DNA from: Sphingobium sp. CAP-1
Lineage (GTDB): Bacteria > Pseudomonadota > Alphaproteobacteria > Sphingomonadales > Sphingomonadaceae
Length of the DNA: 64,000 bases
Direction of reading: 5' to 3'
Assembly (NCBI RefSeq): GCF_009720145.1
Contig: NZ_CP046254.1
Span: forward strand, 62,001 to 126,000
A program made the position numbers and the translations under genes. Numbering within the stretch: position 1 is the stretch's first letter; each line of letters opens with the position of its first letter. Below the pieces are notes generated by a model. That model was not told where the DNA came from and searched no databases. It saw only the letters and a list, made by a program, of their open reading frames with translations. This document shows positions 32,571 through 42,244 of this stretch, in pieces.

Positions 32571-35500
32571 TCGGCGGGGTGAGCCAGGGGTTCGGCGAAA
32601 GTGTCGCTCGGTCCGCCATGATGGGCGAGCGGCCGGTTGCCCGCGAGCTTGCGCAGTGCGACGTAGAAAGCCGGCGTCAGGACGAGGCCGAAAAGCGTCA
32701 CACCGAGCATGCCGCTGAACACGGTCACGCCCATGACGCGGCGAACCTCCGAGCCGGCGCCGGTCGAGATAACTAGCGGGATCACCCCCATGATGAAGGC
32801 GCAGGACGTCATGAGGATTGGCCGCAGCCTGAGGCGTGCCGCTTCGAGCGCCGCCTGGAGCGGGGTGCGGCCGGCAAATTCCAGCTCGCGGGCGAACTCG
32901 ACGATGAGAATGGCGTTCTTGGCCGACAGCCCGATCAGCACCACCAGCCCGATCTGGGTGAAGATGTTGTTGTCGCCGCCCGTCAGCCAGATGCCGGTGA
33001 GGGCGGACAGGACGGCCATCGGCACGATCATCAGGATCGAGAGCGGCAGGATGAGGCTCTCGTAGAGCGCGGCCAGGACCATGAAGACGAGGATCAGCGC
33101 CAACGGAAAGATCCAAAGGCCGTTCGAGCCTGTCAGAATCTGCTGATAGGTGAGATCGGTCCATTCATAGCCGATGCCCGGCGGCAAAGTCTCGGCGGCG
33201 ACGCGCTCGATCGCGGCTTGTGCCTGGCCGGAGGAATAGCCGACCGCGGCTGTGCCGCTGACATCGGCGGTGGGGAATCCATTGTAGCGCATCGCGCGTT
33301 CGGGGCCCGCACTTTGCCGGATCGTCATGAGCGCTGCGAGCGGGATCATCTCGCCGCTTGCAGAGCGCACCTTGAGTGCGCCCAGATCCCCGATCGAGGC
33401 GCGGAACGGGGCATCCGCCTGGGCGCGGACGGTATAGGTCCGGCCGAACTGGGTATAGTCGTTCACGTAGAAGCTGCCGAGATAGACCTGGAGCGTGCTG
33501 AAGATGTCGGGGATGGCGACACCAAGCTGGCGCGCGCGCGCGCGGTCGACGTCGGCTTCCACCTGGGGCACGTTGACCTGGAAGGATGAGAACATTCCGC
33601 TCAGTTCGGGCTGTTGTGAAGCCCTTTCGAGGAAGGCCTTTACCGCGGTATCGAGCGCACCATAGCCAAGCGCTCCCCGATCCTCGATCTGCAGGCGGAA
33701 GCCGCCGGTAGCCCCGAGCCCGCGCACCGGGGGCGGTGGAAAGATGACGATGCGTGCAGTTTCAATCTGCGCGAAGGATTTGAGCAGCCGCGCACGGACC
33801 GTGGCGGCGTTGTGGAGGGCGCCATGGCGTTCCGCAAAGGGCTTGAGGTTGATGAAGGCGATGCCGGCATTGGTGCTGTTAAGCTGACCGTTGACCGAAA
33901 GCCCCGGGAACGCAAGCGAAGCGCGGACATCGGGGTCCTTGAGCGCGATCTCGGTCATCTTGCGGATCACGGCCTCGCTGCGATCGAGCGTGGCACCATC
34001 GGGTAGCGTCGCGCTGGCGATCAGATAGGTCCGGTCCTGCTGCGGTACGAAGCCGCCGGGGACCATGCGGAAGAGGATCGCAGTCGCGATCACCAGCGCT
34101 CCATAGACGAGCATAACTCCGACCCGGCGTGTGACGATTCGTTCGAGCCCACCGCCATAGCGTTCGCCTGCCCGACGGAAGCCGCGGTTGAACCAGCCAA
34201 AGAAGCGTCCGAAGGCCCGGTCCAACTGGCGGGTGAGCCAATCCTTGGGAGCGTCAGGGGTCTTCAGGAGCAGCGCGGCGAGCGCGGGCGAGAGGGTCAG
34301 CGAATTGATCGCGGAAATGACCGTCGAGATTGCGATGGTCATCGCGAACTGCCGGTAGAACTGGCCGGTAAGTCCGGTCGTGAAGGAAAGCGGAACGAAT
34401 ACCGCGACCAGCACCAGCGCGATGGCGATGATGGGGCCGGTGACTTCGCGCATCGCGCGCAAAGCCGCCTCTGTGGGTTCGAGGCCGCCCTCGATGTTGC
34501 GTTCGACATTCTCGACCACGACTATCGCGTCGTCGACGACGATGCCGATCGCCAGCACCAGGCCGAACAAGGTGAGCGCATTGATCGAATATCCCAAAAG
34601 CGCCATCACCGCGAAGGTGCCGACGATCGAGACCGGGACCGCGATCAGGGGGATGATCGATGCGCGCCAGGTCTGGAGGAACAGGATCACCACCAAGACG
34701 ACGAGCAGCACGGCCTCGAACAGGGTGTGGACGACAGCATCGATTGACGCCACCACGAACTGGGTCGGATCGAACACGATGCGATAGTCGACTCCGTCAG
34801 GCATTCCTTGTTTGAGCTCTTCCATGGCCTTGCGGACCTGCCGTCCGATCTCCACGGTGTTGGAGCCCGGCGCCTGAAGGACGAAGAGCGCGGCGGCAGG
34901 CTGGTTGTCCATGAGCGACCGGACGGCATATTCCGCGGACCCCAGCTCGACCCTGGCGACGTCCCGCAGGCGCGTGATCGCGCCATCCGGGGCGGTGCGG
35001 ACGATGATGTTACCGAACTCCTCCGGGTCACGGAGCCGGCCCTGGACGTTGACGGTGAGCTGGGTCTGGACGCCCTTGGCCGAAGGCGTGGCGCCCAGGG
35101 CGCCGCCGGCGGCTTCGACATTCTCGTTACGGATCGCATTGACGATGTCGGATGCCGCGAGCCCGCGCTCGGCGACCTTCTCGGGGTCCAGCCAGATACG
35201 CATCGAGTAATCGCCGGCACCCCGGATGGTGACCTGGCCTACACCCGGGATCCGGGCCAGCCGGTCGCGGACGTGGAGCAGCGCGTAATTGTGCAAATAG
35301 TTCATGTCGTAGCGCCCGCCGGGCGAGAACATGTGCACGGTCAGGGTGAGGTCCGGCGTGCTCTTGATCGTGGTGACGCCAAGCCGGCGCACCGCCTCGG
35401 GCAGTCTTGCCTCAGCTTGCTGGACGCGATTCTGGACGAGCTCGGTGGCAAGGTCCGGATCGGTGCCTAGCCGGAAGGTGACCACCAGAGTCAGCAGGCC

Positions 35501-35761
35501 GTCGGTCGTGGCCTGGCTGCTCATATAGAGCATGTTCTCGACGCCGTTGACCGATTCCTCGATCGGCGTCGCCACCGTTTCGGCAATGACGGTCGGACTG
35601 GCGCCCGGATAGCGCGCGGTGACGATCACCGTGGGTGGCACGACTTCGGGATATTCGGAGACCGGAAGGTTCGGGATGGCGATCAGCCCGGCGATGAAGA
35701 TCAGCGCTGACAGCACGCCCGCGAAGATCGGGCGTCGGATGAAGAATGGAGAGATCGACAT
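32567..35761 (-). CDS. RND efflux pump, HAE-1 (AcrB/MexF-like) family
   Basis: A proton-driven inner-membrane pump of 1064 residues from ATG 35761 (MSISPFFIRRPIFAGVLSAL). It has twelve expected transmembrane helices. The conserved acidic pair is in LAIGIVVDDAIVVVENVERN (helix 4), and the HAE-1 signature appears near helix 6 and in the second half (GLSAKNAILIVEFARELE). Porter-domain motifs (EYPEVVPPTVIVTARYPGAS) match AcrB-type drug pumps rather than metal pumps. It is 4 bp after the adaptor gene and overlaps the outer-membrane channel gene. Confidence 0.95.
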   Translation of the reverse strand: MSISPFFIRRPIFAGVLSALIFIAGLIAIPNLPVSEYPEVVPPTVIVTARYPGASPTVIAETVATPIEESVNGVENMLYMSSQATTDGLLTLVVTFRLGTDPDLATELVQNRVQQAEARLPEAVRRLGVTTIKSTPDLTLTVHMFSPGGRYDMNYLHNYALLHVRDRLARIPGVGQVTIRGAGDYSMRIWLDPEKVAERGLAASDIVNAIRNENVEAAGGALGATPSAKGVQTQLTVNVQGRLRDPEEFGNIIVRTAPDGAITRLRDVARVELGSAEYAVRSLMDNQPAAALFVLQAPGSNTVEIGRQVRKAMEELKQGMPDGVDYRIVFDPTQFVVASIDAVVHTLFEAVLLVVLVVILFLQTWRASIIPLIAVPVSIVGTFAVMALLGYSINALTLFGLVLAIGIVVDDAIVVVENVERNIEGGLEPTEAALRAMREVTGPIIAIALVLVAVFVPLSFTTGLTGQFYRQFAMTIAISTVISAINSLTLSPALAALLLKTPDAPKDWLTRQLDRAFGRFFGWFNRGFRRAGERYGGGLERIVTRRVGVMLVYGALVIATAILFRMVPGGFVPQQDRTYLIASATLPDGATLDRSEAVIRKMTEIALKDPDVRASLAFPGLSVNGQLNSTNAGIAFINLKPFAERHGALHNAATVRARLLKSFAQIETARIVIFPPPPVRGLGATGGFRLQIEDRGALGYGALDTAVKAFLERASQQPELSGMFSSFQVNVPQVEADVDRARARQLGVAIPDIFSTLQVYLGSFYVNDYTQFGRTYTVRAQADAPFRASIGDLGALKVRSASGEMIPLAALMTIRQSAGPERAMRYNGFPTADVSGTAAVGYSSGQAQAAIERVAAETLPPGIGYEWTDLTYQQILTGSNGLWIFPLALILVFMVLAALYESLILPLSILMIVPMAVLSALTGIWLTGGDNNIFTQIGLVVLIGLSAKNAILIVEFARELEFAGRTPLQAALEAARLRLRPILMTSCAFIMGVIPLVISTGAGSEVRRVMGVTVFSGMLGVTLFGLVLTPAFYVALRKLAGNRPLAHHGGPSDTFAEPLAHPAE

Positions 35762-35765
35762 CGGC

Positions 35766-36932
35766 TCAGCTCGCCTGGACGGCCATGGGCGCATTGCGGG
35801 GCTGCACGAGCGCTCCAGGCTTCAGCCGTTGCAGGTTGGAGATGACGATCCGCTCGCCCGGCCGGAGTCCCTGGGTCACGACGCGCATGCCGTCGAGGAG
35901 CTGGCCGAGTTGAACCTCGCGGTAGATCGTTCGATTATCGGGTCCGAGGACAAGGACGAACCGGCGGCTCTGGTCGGTGCCGATCGCGGCTTCGGGGACC
36001 AGAATGACGGGCTCGCGGTGCGCCTGTCCGAGGCGGATCCGAGTGAATTGGCCGGGTGTGAACAGGCCGTTCGGATTGGCAAAGGTGGCGCGCAACCGAA
36101 CGGTGCCGGCTCGGGCGTCGACCTGGTTGTCGACGAGTTGCAGGTGCCCCACGATCGGCATGGGCGCGCCATCGAGCATCGCGCTCACCGGGATGGTCCC
36201 GACGTGGCTGCGATTGCCTCTGATACTGGCGAGCGCCCGGGCGACGGTATCTTCGTCCGCCTCGAAGCCAGCATAGATCGGATCGACCGAGAGGATGGTC
36301 GTAAGGACGGGCGCGCCCGGACCGGCATCGACCAGGTTGCCTGGGGTGATCGCGCGCCGCCCTATCCGTCCCGCAATCGGCGCTCGCACCTGGGTGTAGG
36401 AAAGGTTGAGCTGCGCAGCTCGCAGCGCCGCGCGTGCCGTGCGAAGATTGGCTGCAGCCTCTGCGGCATCATTGGCACGGCGATCGCGGTCCCGTGCGGC
36501 GATGGCATCGGTCTCGATCAGGCGATCGGCGCGATCCGCCTCGGATCGCGTAAAACGGGCGCGCGCTTCGGCGGCCGCGACTTGTCCGGCCAGACGGTCA
36601 ACCTCGGCACGATAGGGATCGGGATCGATCAGGAGGAGGAGGTCGCCACGGCGGACAAGGGCGCCCTCCCGAAAGTATATTGAGCGGATCGCGCCGGATA
36701 CTCTGGCGCGTACCTCGACGGCTTCGACAGCCTCGAAGCGGCCGGAAAATTCCTGCCAGAGATCGGCGTCGCGTCGCGCAATCGCCGCCACGGAAGCCTG
36801 GACAGGCGCGTCGGCGTCCGCCTGGACTCGCGCCGGTCGGTTCTCGCCGCCGAGAAAGAAGACGACACAGCCGGCTCCGAGAATGACGGTCGTTATGAGT
36901 AGAACGACGCCTCGGCGTAGCTGAACACGCAT
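35766..36932 (-). CDS. Periplasmic adaptor (membrane fusion protein) of the RND pump
   Basis: A protein of 388 residues linking pump and outer channel. It has an N-terminal membrane/signal segment (RRGVVLLITTVILGAGCVVFFLGG), the biotinyl-lipoyl-like halves (VRARVSGAIRSIYFREGALV, and YTQVRAPIAGRIGRRAITPGNLV), an alpha-hairpin between them and a C-terminal beta-barrel (GQLLDGMRVVTQGLRPGERI). It is first gene of the three-gene efflux operon. No regulator gene is adjacent. Confidence 0.93.
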   Translation of the reverse strand: MRVQLRRGVVLLITTVILGAGCVVFFLGGENRPARVQADADAPVQASVAAIARRDADLWQEFSGRFEAVEAVEVRARVSGAIRSIYFREGALVRRGDLLLLIDPDPYRAEVDRLAGQVAAAEARARFTRSEADRADRLIETDAIAARDRDRRANDAAEAAANLRTARAALRAAQLNLSYTQVRAPIAGRIGRRAITPGNLVDAGPGAPVLTTILSVDPIYAGFEADEDTVARALASIRGNRSHVGTIPVSAMLDGAPMPIVGHLQLVDNQVDARAGTVRLRATFANPNGLFTPGQFTRIRLGQAHREPVILVPEAAIGTDQSRRFVLVLGPDNRTIYREVQLGQLLDGMRVVTQGLRPGERIVISNLQRLKPGALVQPRNAPMAVQAS

Positions 36933-37174
36933 CTAGATCTCCCGACGCCGAATGCCTGACACGACGCGCATTGAACGCCGTCTCGGGCTATGACGGGTCG
37001 GCGAGGACCTGATAACCGACGCAATCGTGCATGGCTTTGTAAGCGCTGCCGCATAATCGCTAACCCGCAGGGCGCACGATTGATTAGCCCTGCTTCAAGA
37101 CCTGTCAGGCATTGTCATACTTATCTGGGTTGGCCAGCGTTCGTATCTGTACCGCAGAGCGCAGGAGAACCATC
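36933..37174. promoter_or_regulatory. Divergent promoter region of the RND operon and an SDR gene
   Basis: 242 bp without a gene. It includes a weak dyad CAGGGC-N13-GCCCTG near 37070-37094 and several TAATC/GATTA boxes (ataatcgctaa, gattgattag) that could bind a LysR- or TetR-type regulator encoded elsewhere. No start or RNA gene recognised. Confidence 0.35.
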
Positions 37175-37894
37175 ATGGCCACATCTAGACTTTTCTTCAT
37201 CACCGGTGTGAGCAGCGGGTTTGGCCGCGCCATTTCGGAAGCCGCCCTCGCGGCCGGCCACAGCGTCGCGGGAACGTTGCGCAAGCCTGAGGAGCGCGTC
37301 GCGTTCGAGGCTTTGGCTCCGGGGCGGGCGCATGGCATCCTGCTCGATGTGACCGATGCCGACGCGGTGCCGACCACCATCGATCGGATCGAGCGGGAGG
37401 TCGGCGCGATCGACGTCGCCATCAACAATGCGGGCTATGGGCACGAAGGTTTGATCGAGGAGTCGACAATCGAGGACATCAAGCGCCAGTTCGATGTCAA
37501 TGTCTTTGGCGCTTTCTCGGTCCTGAAAGCAGTTCTGCCCCATATGCGCGCGCGCCGCGCCGGCCGGATCATCAACATCACCTCGATGGGCGGGATCATC
37601 ACCATGCCGGGCCTTGGCCTCTATCATGCGAGCAAGTTCGCGCTGGAGGGCCTGTCTGAAAGCCTGGCAAAGGAGGTCAAGAATTTCGGCATATATGTGA
37701 CGGCAGTCGAGCCAGGTTCCTTCAGGACCGACTGGGCAGGGCGATCGATGGTGCGAGCCTCGCGCAGTATCGCCGATTACGACGCGCTCATGAACCCGCT
37801 GCGGGAGGCCCGCCAGAGCTATAGCGGCAAGCAGGCCCAGTCGGCCCGAAGCTGCGATTTTGGCCAGGTTGAAGAACGAACACTGAACGCTTGA
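37175..37894 (+). pseudogene. Short-chain dehydrogenase with C-terminus replaced by transposon sequence
   Basis: It starts at ATG 37175 with gcaggaga upstream. Rossmann motif TGVSSGFGRAISEAALA, NNAGYGHEG, catalytic Ser region INITSMGGIITMPG, YHASKFALEGL, then VEPGSFRTDWAG. After RQSYSGK the reading enters the terminal repeat of the Tn3 element at 37833, and the last ~20 residues (QAQSARSCDFGQVEERTLNA) are transposon-encoded. About 40 native residues appear lost, compared with the related SDR at 30216. Catalytic residues remain, so residual activity is possible, but folding is doubtful. Confidence 0.82.
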
Positions 37895-37900
37895 TTGATT

Positions 37901-38773
37901 CTACCAGGACCGTTGCTGACCACCGACCTCGTAGATATCGGCTTCCATGGAGCAATTGTAGCTCTCTGCGATGTTGAACATCTCGGAGAGGAGGCTTTGG
38001 ATTTCCTCATCAAGGGAAATGCCATCCGGATCGGGGTCATAGGCGACGGTCAGTTTGTAATCACAATTGCCGTTTTTTACCATGGCGTAGTCGCGTTCCA
38101 GCATCGCCTCAATCCGCTCCCGAGCGGGTTTTCTACCTCTTCCACGCTTGTTGAAGTTCTCGATAATCAGATGCAGGGCGATGCTGGCAGTGGGCGGCTT
38201 TTCCGGCAGTTTGGTCTGTGACGGAATAATGTCGAGCGCCCGATAGACGGTCATTCGTGAGACCTTCAGGTCGCGGGCAACGCGGGCCTTGCTGGCGCCG
38301 GCGGCAAGGCGACGGCGGATTTCATCGTCATCGACGTTCTTCTTCCGGCCTTTGTAAACGCCTTCGGCGCGCGCCGCTTCGATCCCGGCGCGCTGACGAT
38401 CCTTGATGAACTTCAGCTCCATATCGGCGACCATGCCGAGTATGGTGATGACCATTCGCCCCATGTCGCCCGCCGTCGTCACCTCTGGCTCAAGGATGCG
38501 CAGCGAAGCTCCCTTTTCATCAAGCTCATGCACCAGGTTCAGGACATCGCGCGTGGAGCGGCCGAGCCGGTCGAGCCGCAGCACGACCAGCTCGTCGCCG
38601 GTGTGCATAAACTGCATGATCGTTTCCAGTTCCGTGCGCCCGCTCCGCGAGGCCCCCGATCCGGTCTCGGAACGGATAATTTCGCAACCTGCATTCTTGA
38701 GGCGGCCAATCTGGATATCCAGATCCTGGTCCGTGGTGCTGACGCGGGCATATCCGATACGAGCCAAGTGCAA
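37901..38773 (-). CDS. tnpR: Serine recombinase (resolvase) with C-terminal extension
   Basis: A protein of 290 residues from TTG 38773, about 100 longer than classical Tn3 resolvases. Catalytic domain: RIGYARVSTTDQDLDIQIGR, LRLDRLGRSTRDVLNLVHEL, and FIKDRQRAGIEAARAEGVYKGRKK in parts. Helix-turn-helix: AAGASKARVARDLKVSRMTV. The extension from about residue 190 is acidic and helical (PTASIALHLIIENFNKRGRG, DEEIQSLLSEMFNIAES) and of unknown role. It follows tnpA on the same strand, after a 136-bp region of repeated TGTGAC motifs. Confidence 0.9.
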   Translation of the reverse strand: MHLARIGYARVSTTDQDLDIQIGRLKNAGCEIIRSETGSGASRSGRTELETIMQFMHTGDELVVLRLDRLGRSTRDVLNLVHELDEKGASLRILEPEVTTAGDMGRMVITILGMVADMELKFIKDRQRAGIEAARAEGVYKGRKKNVDDDEIRRRLAAGASKARVARDLKVSRMTVYRALDIIPSQTKLPEKPPTASIALHLIIENFNKRGRGRKPARERIEAMLERDYAMVKNGNCDYKLTVAYDPDPDGISLDEEIQSLLSEMFNIAESYNCSMEADIYEVGGQQRSW

Positions 38774-38868
38774 AATCCGTCACATTAGGGTGGCTCTTGC
38801 AGTGTATCGTCACATTGAGCGCAAACCCACCCTTTTGTGACAGACGAATGGTGTCACTCGGCCCTATC
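38774..38868. promoter_or_regulatory. Repeated GTCACA/TGTGAC motifs between tnpA and tnpR, probable res site
   Basis: Motifs ccgtcacatta (about 38778), tcgtcacattg (about 38808), ttttgtgacag (about 38833) and ggtgtcact (about 38849) recur with mixed orientation. A cluster of short dyads between transposase and resolvase is what resolvase subsites look like. The tnpR promoter should also be here. Confidence 0.55.
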
Positions 38869-38909
38869 ACTCTGGGGTGTACCCAAATGTTATAGGCCGA
38901 TCAGCCGCC

Positions 38910-41822
38910 TCACGCTGCAAGCCGTCCAAAATCAATCCGGTCGTTCAGGTCGAGGTCGAAGCGGCCATAAGGGTTCACATGACTGTAGATCAACGGCGTG
39001 AGACCACGATAATCTTCCGGCGTCATCCGCCCCGCCCACTTCGGCTCAACCAGTACGGTCTGAAGCATGCGGGTGTTCACATACACCAGCGACGCTTGCA
39101 GGAGGTGTAGCGCCAGAACGGAGATTTCCTGCTCATGGATGCGGTTGGTGGCGATCTCGCCGCCCTTGCCGAAGAACACGAAACCATTAGCGCCGTTCCA
39201 GTTCTCAACCACATTCAGCCCTTCGTGGATCTCGCGGCGGAATGCCTCCTGACGCAAATACCGGCATAGGAAGATTGTTTTGACCGCGCGGCCGAGTTCA
39301 CTCAGCGCCTTGTAGGTCGGGTGCATCACTTCGGCTCTGGCAAACCGGAGCAGGATCGCTTCCGGATCGGCGGTGCGCGATTGCATGGCAGCGGCATATT
39401 TGACCATTTCGTCATATTGTTGCTCGATCTCGTCCCAGTCGATCGGGCTGGAGAGGATCGGCAGTAAATTGGAAAGCCGCGTGCGCATGCCGGCTTGGGG
39501 AAGGGCCAGTTTCTGGCGTGCCACTGCTTTCAGCCGCGGGGCAAGCTCAAATCCAAGGAGTCGGCAGAACGCAAAGCCGACTGCGCTCTGGCCGTGGCTA
39601 TCGACGTACTGGCGCTGGATTTCCATGTCGGTGCAATGGCGTAGCACGCCTTCGATCATGGAGGCGACCTCCGAGGAAGAGCACCGCTTGAGCTGGGAAT
39701 AAACGCAGGTCGCGCGCTTCTCCACATGCCAGTAGATCATGACGCCACGGCCGCCATAGCGGGCGTGCCATTCCGTCATCAGGTTGCGGTCCCACGCGCC
39801 GAACTTCGTTGAATCGGACGCGCATGCCGTGCCCGCATCTCCCCATACTGCGGCATTGCGGATTGCCAGTGTCGCGTTTGCTACCCGCGCGCACGCCTCC
39901 CTCAGCGCTGGCGCGTGGATGAAACGGCGATGGACATGCAGCAATTCCTCGTAACTGACATCGGGTGTTGCGCCAGCGACCCGCTTGAGCCCGGCGTTCG
40001 TGCCCAAGCCATAGAGACACAGCAAAAGACGCTGAGCCAAGGCTGCTTTCGACAGGGTAACCCGCGAGGCCGACGTTTCGAAAGCATCCATCAATCCCGT
40101 GTCCAGAGCAGCCTCTTTCAACACGTCCAGCAGTCCGGTCATCGGCCAGCGCTGACCGATCTCGCTTTTGATCGAAGCGAGACCCTTCGGTTCGGGCAAG
40201 GGCTTGAACGGTGTAATCGATATCCGGTTGTCGCCGCGCCACAGGAGCCGGACCTTGTCGTTTTGTGGAATATTGGCATTGAGGAGCAACAGTTCCCGTT
40301 CAAGCTCCTCCCGGATCGAGGCGCAAAACGCCTGCGCATCTGGCGTCAGGCTGAGGCCGGAATAGTACGCATCTCGCCTGATCTCGAAGTCCTTGGGAAG
40401 ATCGTCATCGGGATTGCGATAGCGATCCGCCCCGACCACCCAGATTTCTTTGGAGCGGATGCGGTCGCGCAGTTGCGTCAGGACGCAAAGCTCATAGCTG
40501 ATCCGGTTTACCCGCCCATCGTCATCAATGACGGAACTGCGCCATCGCGCTGGAATCACCTCATCGATCGGAACATCCTGCAATGGCACGAAGCGGCATC
40601 CGCCATCCACCTTGCTCCTGATCCAGTCGAGGGCCGCCAGGACCGGCCGCCACACCGCGTTGTTCGACCGGAACTCAAGTACGGAAAGCAGGCTTGGCAG
40701 CATGCGCCGGTAATGATTGGCCCAGGAACCACGCATCACCTTGTAGATGCGCCGGTCCAGAGCGCCCTTCGCATGGCTCTCCTTGACGATCGCCGCCAGC
40801 TTGGCCTTACCGGCGATCGGGAAAATGACATCGCAGATGCGCCCCGATGGTTCATTGATCGAGGCGCTGGCGATCTCGACCAGCAGGCGCTCCTTTCCAT
40901 AGACCCGCTCGATGTCTTTCGCGATATCGCCCACCACCTTGCGTTTCGAGCGCGTTCCGATCTTGTGAACGGTTTCGATCAGCAGGTCGATCATCGCGTC
41001 AGTGAGTTGCGCCTCCCGCGACATTAGATAAATCGCATAAAGGCCGAGCTGTCGCGCCGGCGCATGCCGGCGCATCTCCGAGGCCTTTTCACCGGCAACG
41101 CGGCGAACAATCTGATCGACCCATGGCTTGCCCGTAGCCGTCAGGAGATCATGGGGAAGATCAAGTCTCTGGATAAAGGCGAGTTTCTCGGTCACGTCGA
41201 GAATGTTGTCGAGCGTTGCCTGTCCGGCGTCACCCTTCATCCTGTTGAATCCGGTCGAGCTGTCCGGATCGGCAAGCGAGGCTTCCAATAACGCCACCGC
41301 ATCTGACGAAAGCCGATCACTGGTTCCGATCAGCCAGGTGTCCAGATAATCTTGCCGTTGTGAGCGAACGACACGTTCAAGCTCCTTGCGCGACGGCCCA
41401 TAAATACGCCGGTCCCGGCACCACAGGAAAACATGCTCAAGCATGGCATTGATCGACTGGCCGCCCGGGCACAGCTCGCCAGCAATCCATTCCGTCAATT
41501 GCGCGCGATCCACCCGCTTCATGCGGTGATATCCAAGATGGATCAGGATCTCCGCACAATGCCGTCGTGCTGTCCGACTGGAAAAGTCATAACCGGCTAT
41601 CTCGCCAGCCTCGACACCGAGTTGCTCGGCCAGATACGAGAGGCCATCGGTAGGGATTGAGCCGGGATCGATCGCGAAAAACCCCAGGGAAGCGAAGAAT
41701 TTCAGCTGCGCGGCGAGGCCAAGGCGCGTCAGGGCCGGCTTCGAATTTACAAAATCAATATCGGCAAAGCTCAGGCTCCATCGTCCGATCAAATCCCCGC
41801 CCGGAATACTCCGATCCATCAA
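38910..41822 (-). CDS. tnpA: Tn3-family transposase TnpA
   Basis: A complete transposase of 970 residues. The N-terminal region (LSFADIDFVNSKPALTRLGL, AAQLKFFASLGFFA) is the DUF4158 domain. The C-terminal DDE residues are in CASDSTKFGAWDRN, QYVDSHGQSAVGF and RIHEQEISVLALHLLQ. This sequence is clearly diverged from the Tn5393-type transposases at 12251 and 54174, so it belongs to another Tn3 subgroup. The start (41822) lies 121 bp inside the right end of the element. Confidence 0.95.
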   Translation of the reverse strand: MMDRSIPGGDLIGRWSLSFADIDFVNSKPALTRLGLAAQLKFFASLGFFAIDPGSIPTDGLSYLAEQLGVEAGEIAGYDFSSRTARRHCAEILIHLGYHRMKRVDRAQLTEWIAGELCPGGQSINAMLEHVFLWCRDRRIYGPSRKELERVVRSQRQDYLDTWLIGTSDRLSSDAVALLEASLADPDSSTGFNRMKGDAGQATLDNILDVTEKLAFIQRLDLPHDLLTATGKPWVDQIVRRVAGEKASEMRRHAPARQLGLYAIYLMSREAQLTDAMIDLLIETVHKIGTRSKRKVVGDIAKDIERVYGKERLLVEIASASINEPSGRICDVIFPIAGKAKLAAIVKESHAKGALDRRIYKVMRGSWANHYRRMLPSLLSVLEFRSNNAVWRPVLAALDWIRSKVDGGCRFVPLQDVPIDEVIPARWRSSVIDDDGRVNRISYELCVLTQLRDRIRSKEIWVVGADRYRNPDDDLPKDFEIRRDAYYSGLSLTPDAQAFCASIREELERELLLLNANIPQNDKVRLLWRGDNRISITPFKPLPEPKGLASIKSEIGQRWPMTGLLDVLKEAALDTGLMDAFETSASRVTLSKAALAQRLLLCLYGLGTNAGLKRVAGATPDVSYEELLHVHRRFIHAPALREACARVANATLAIRNAAVWGDAGTACASDSTKFGAWDRNLMTEWHARYGGRGVMIYWHVEKRATCVYSQLKRCSSSEVASMIEGVLRHCTDMEIQRQYVDSHGQSAVGFAFCRLLGFELAPRLKAVARQKLALPQAGMRTRLSNLLPILSSPIDWDEIEQQYDEMVKYAAAMQSRTADPEAILLRFARAEVMHPTYKALSELGRAVKTIFLCRYLRQEAFRREIHEGLNVVENWNGANGFVFFGKGGEIATNRIHEQEISVLALHLLQASLVYVNTRMLQTVLVEPKWAGRMTPEDYRGLTPLIYSHVNPYGRFDLDLNDRIDFGRLAA

Positions 41823-41870
41823 CCCACTCCCTATGATGGAGCGAACTGTCCTCTTCTATGATTTCCATCG

Positions 41871-42194
41871 TCAATACCGAATGCCACGTTCCCAAAACGT
41901 TCTCCGACTTGGCCAAAATCGCAGCTTGGGGCCGACTGGGCCTACCAGATAGAGCAGGCCTGCCCCAACCAGAGCGAACACGGTGGCCATCTTCACGAAC
42001 TCACTTTGCCCTAACGCAGCCAGCCAGGTGCCACCGACTATGATGAGCAGAAAAGCCGCGCCCCAGCGCGGATGATGAACGCGGGTGGCCAGCCACCAAG
42101 CCAGACAGGACAGCGATATCGCGACCAGCAAGCTGCCCAACGTCAGGCCGACAGCCGTGACCAGGATTTGCAACATCGGCATATCTGCCTCCAT
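41871..42194 (-). pseudogene. Small membrane protein truncated by the Tn3 element
   Basis: It begins at ATG 42194 with gaggggat upstream (ATG 42200 is also possible). Native sequence reads to about 41944: three hydrophobic segments (LQILVTAVGLTLGSLLVAI, WGAAFLLIIVGGTWLAAL, ATVFALVGAGLLYL). The last 24 residues (from GPVGPKLRFW on) are read from the transposon terminal repeat. The original C-terminus is lost. Family not recognised. A 9-bp-arm palindrome 28 bp upstream suggests regulation by a PadR- or ArsR-like protein not present here. Confidence 0.6.
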
Positions 42195-42221
42195 CGACAT
42201 CCCCTCCGCGCCCTTCGTTCC

Positions 42222-42244
42222 AATATATCGTGTTGCGATATATT
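42222..42244. promoter_or_regulatory. AATATATCG palindrome upstream of the truncated membrane gene
   Basis: AATATATCG (42222-42230) and CGATATATT (42236-42244) form a perfect 9-bp inverted repeat with a 5-base centre, 28 bp before the start codon. An AT-rich dyad with ATAT arms resembles PadR-family operators. The binding protein is not encoded nearby. Confidence 0.6.

Larger units (their letters stand above)
37833..41943. mobile_element. Tn3-family transposon with tnpA-tnpR in tandem
   Basis: A 4.1-kb element bounded by inverted repeats of about 45 bp: AGGCCCAGTCGGCCC (37833 on) and its complement ending at 41943, continuing AAGCTGCGATTTTGGCCA with about four mismatches overall. The ends do not begin with the usual GGGG. 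It contains transposase, a res-like region and a long resolvase, with no cargo. Flanking bases do not match (no 5-bp duplication), and both neighbours (SDR at left, membrane protein at right) are truncated, so adjacent sequence was deleted. Confidence 0.85.

Noticed and set aside
31131..33164. 677-codon minus-strand frame as one protein
   Set aside because: Residues before the MTQKST start overlap the RND pump gene in another frame; the lipoprotein signal fixes the start at 32570.
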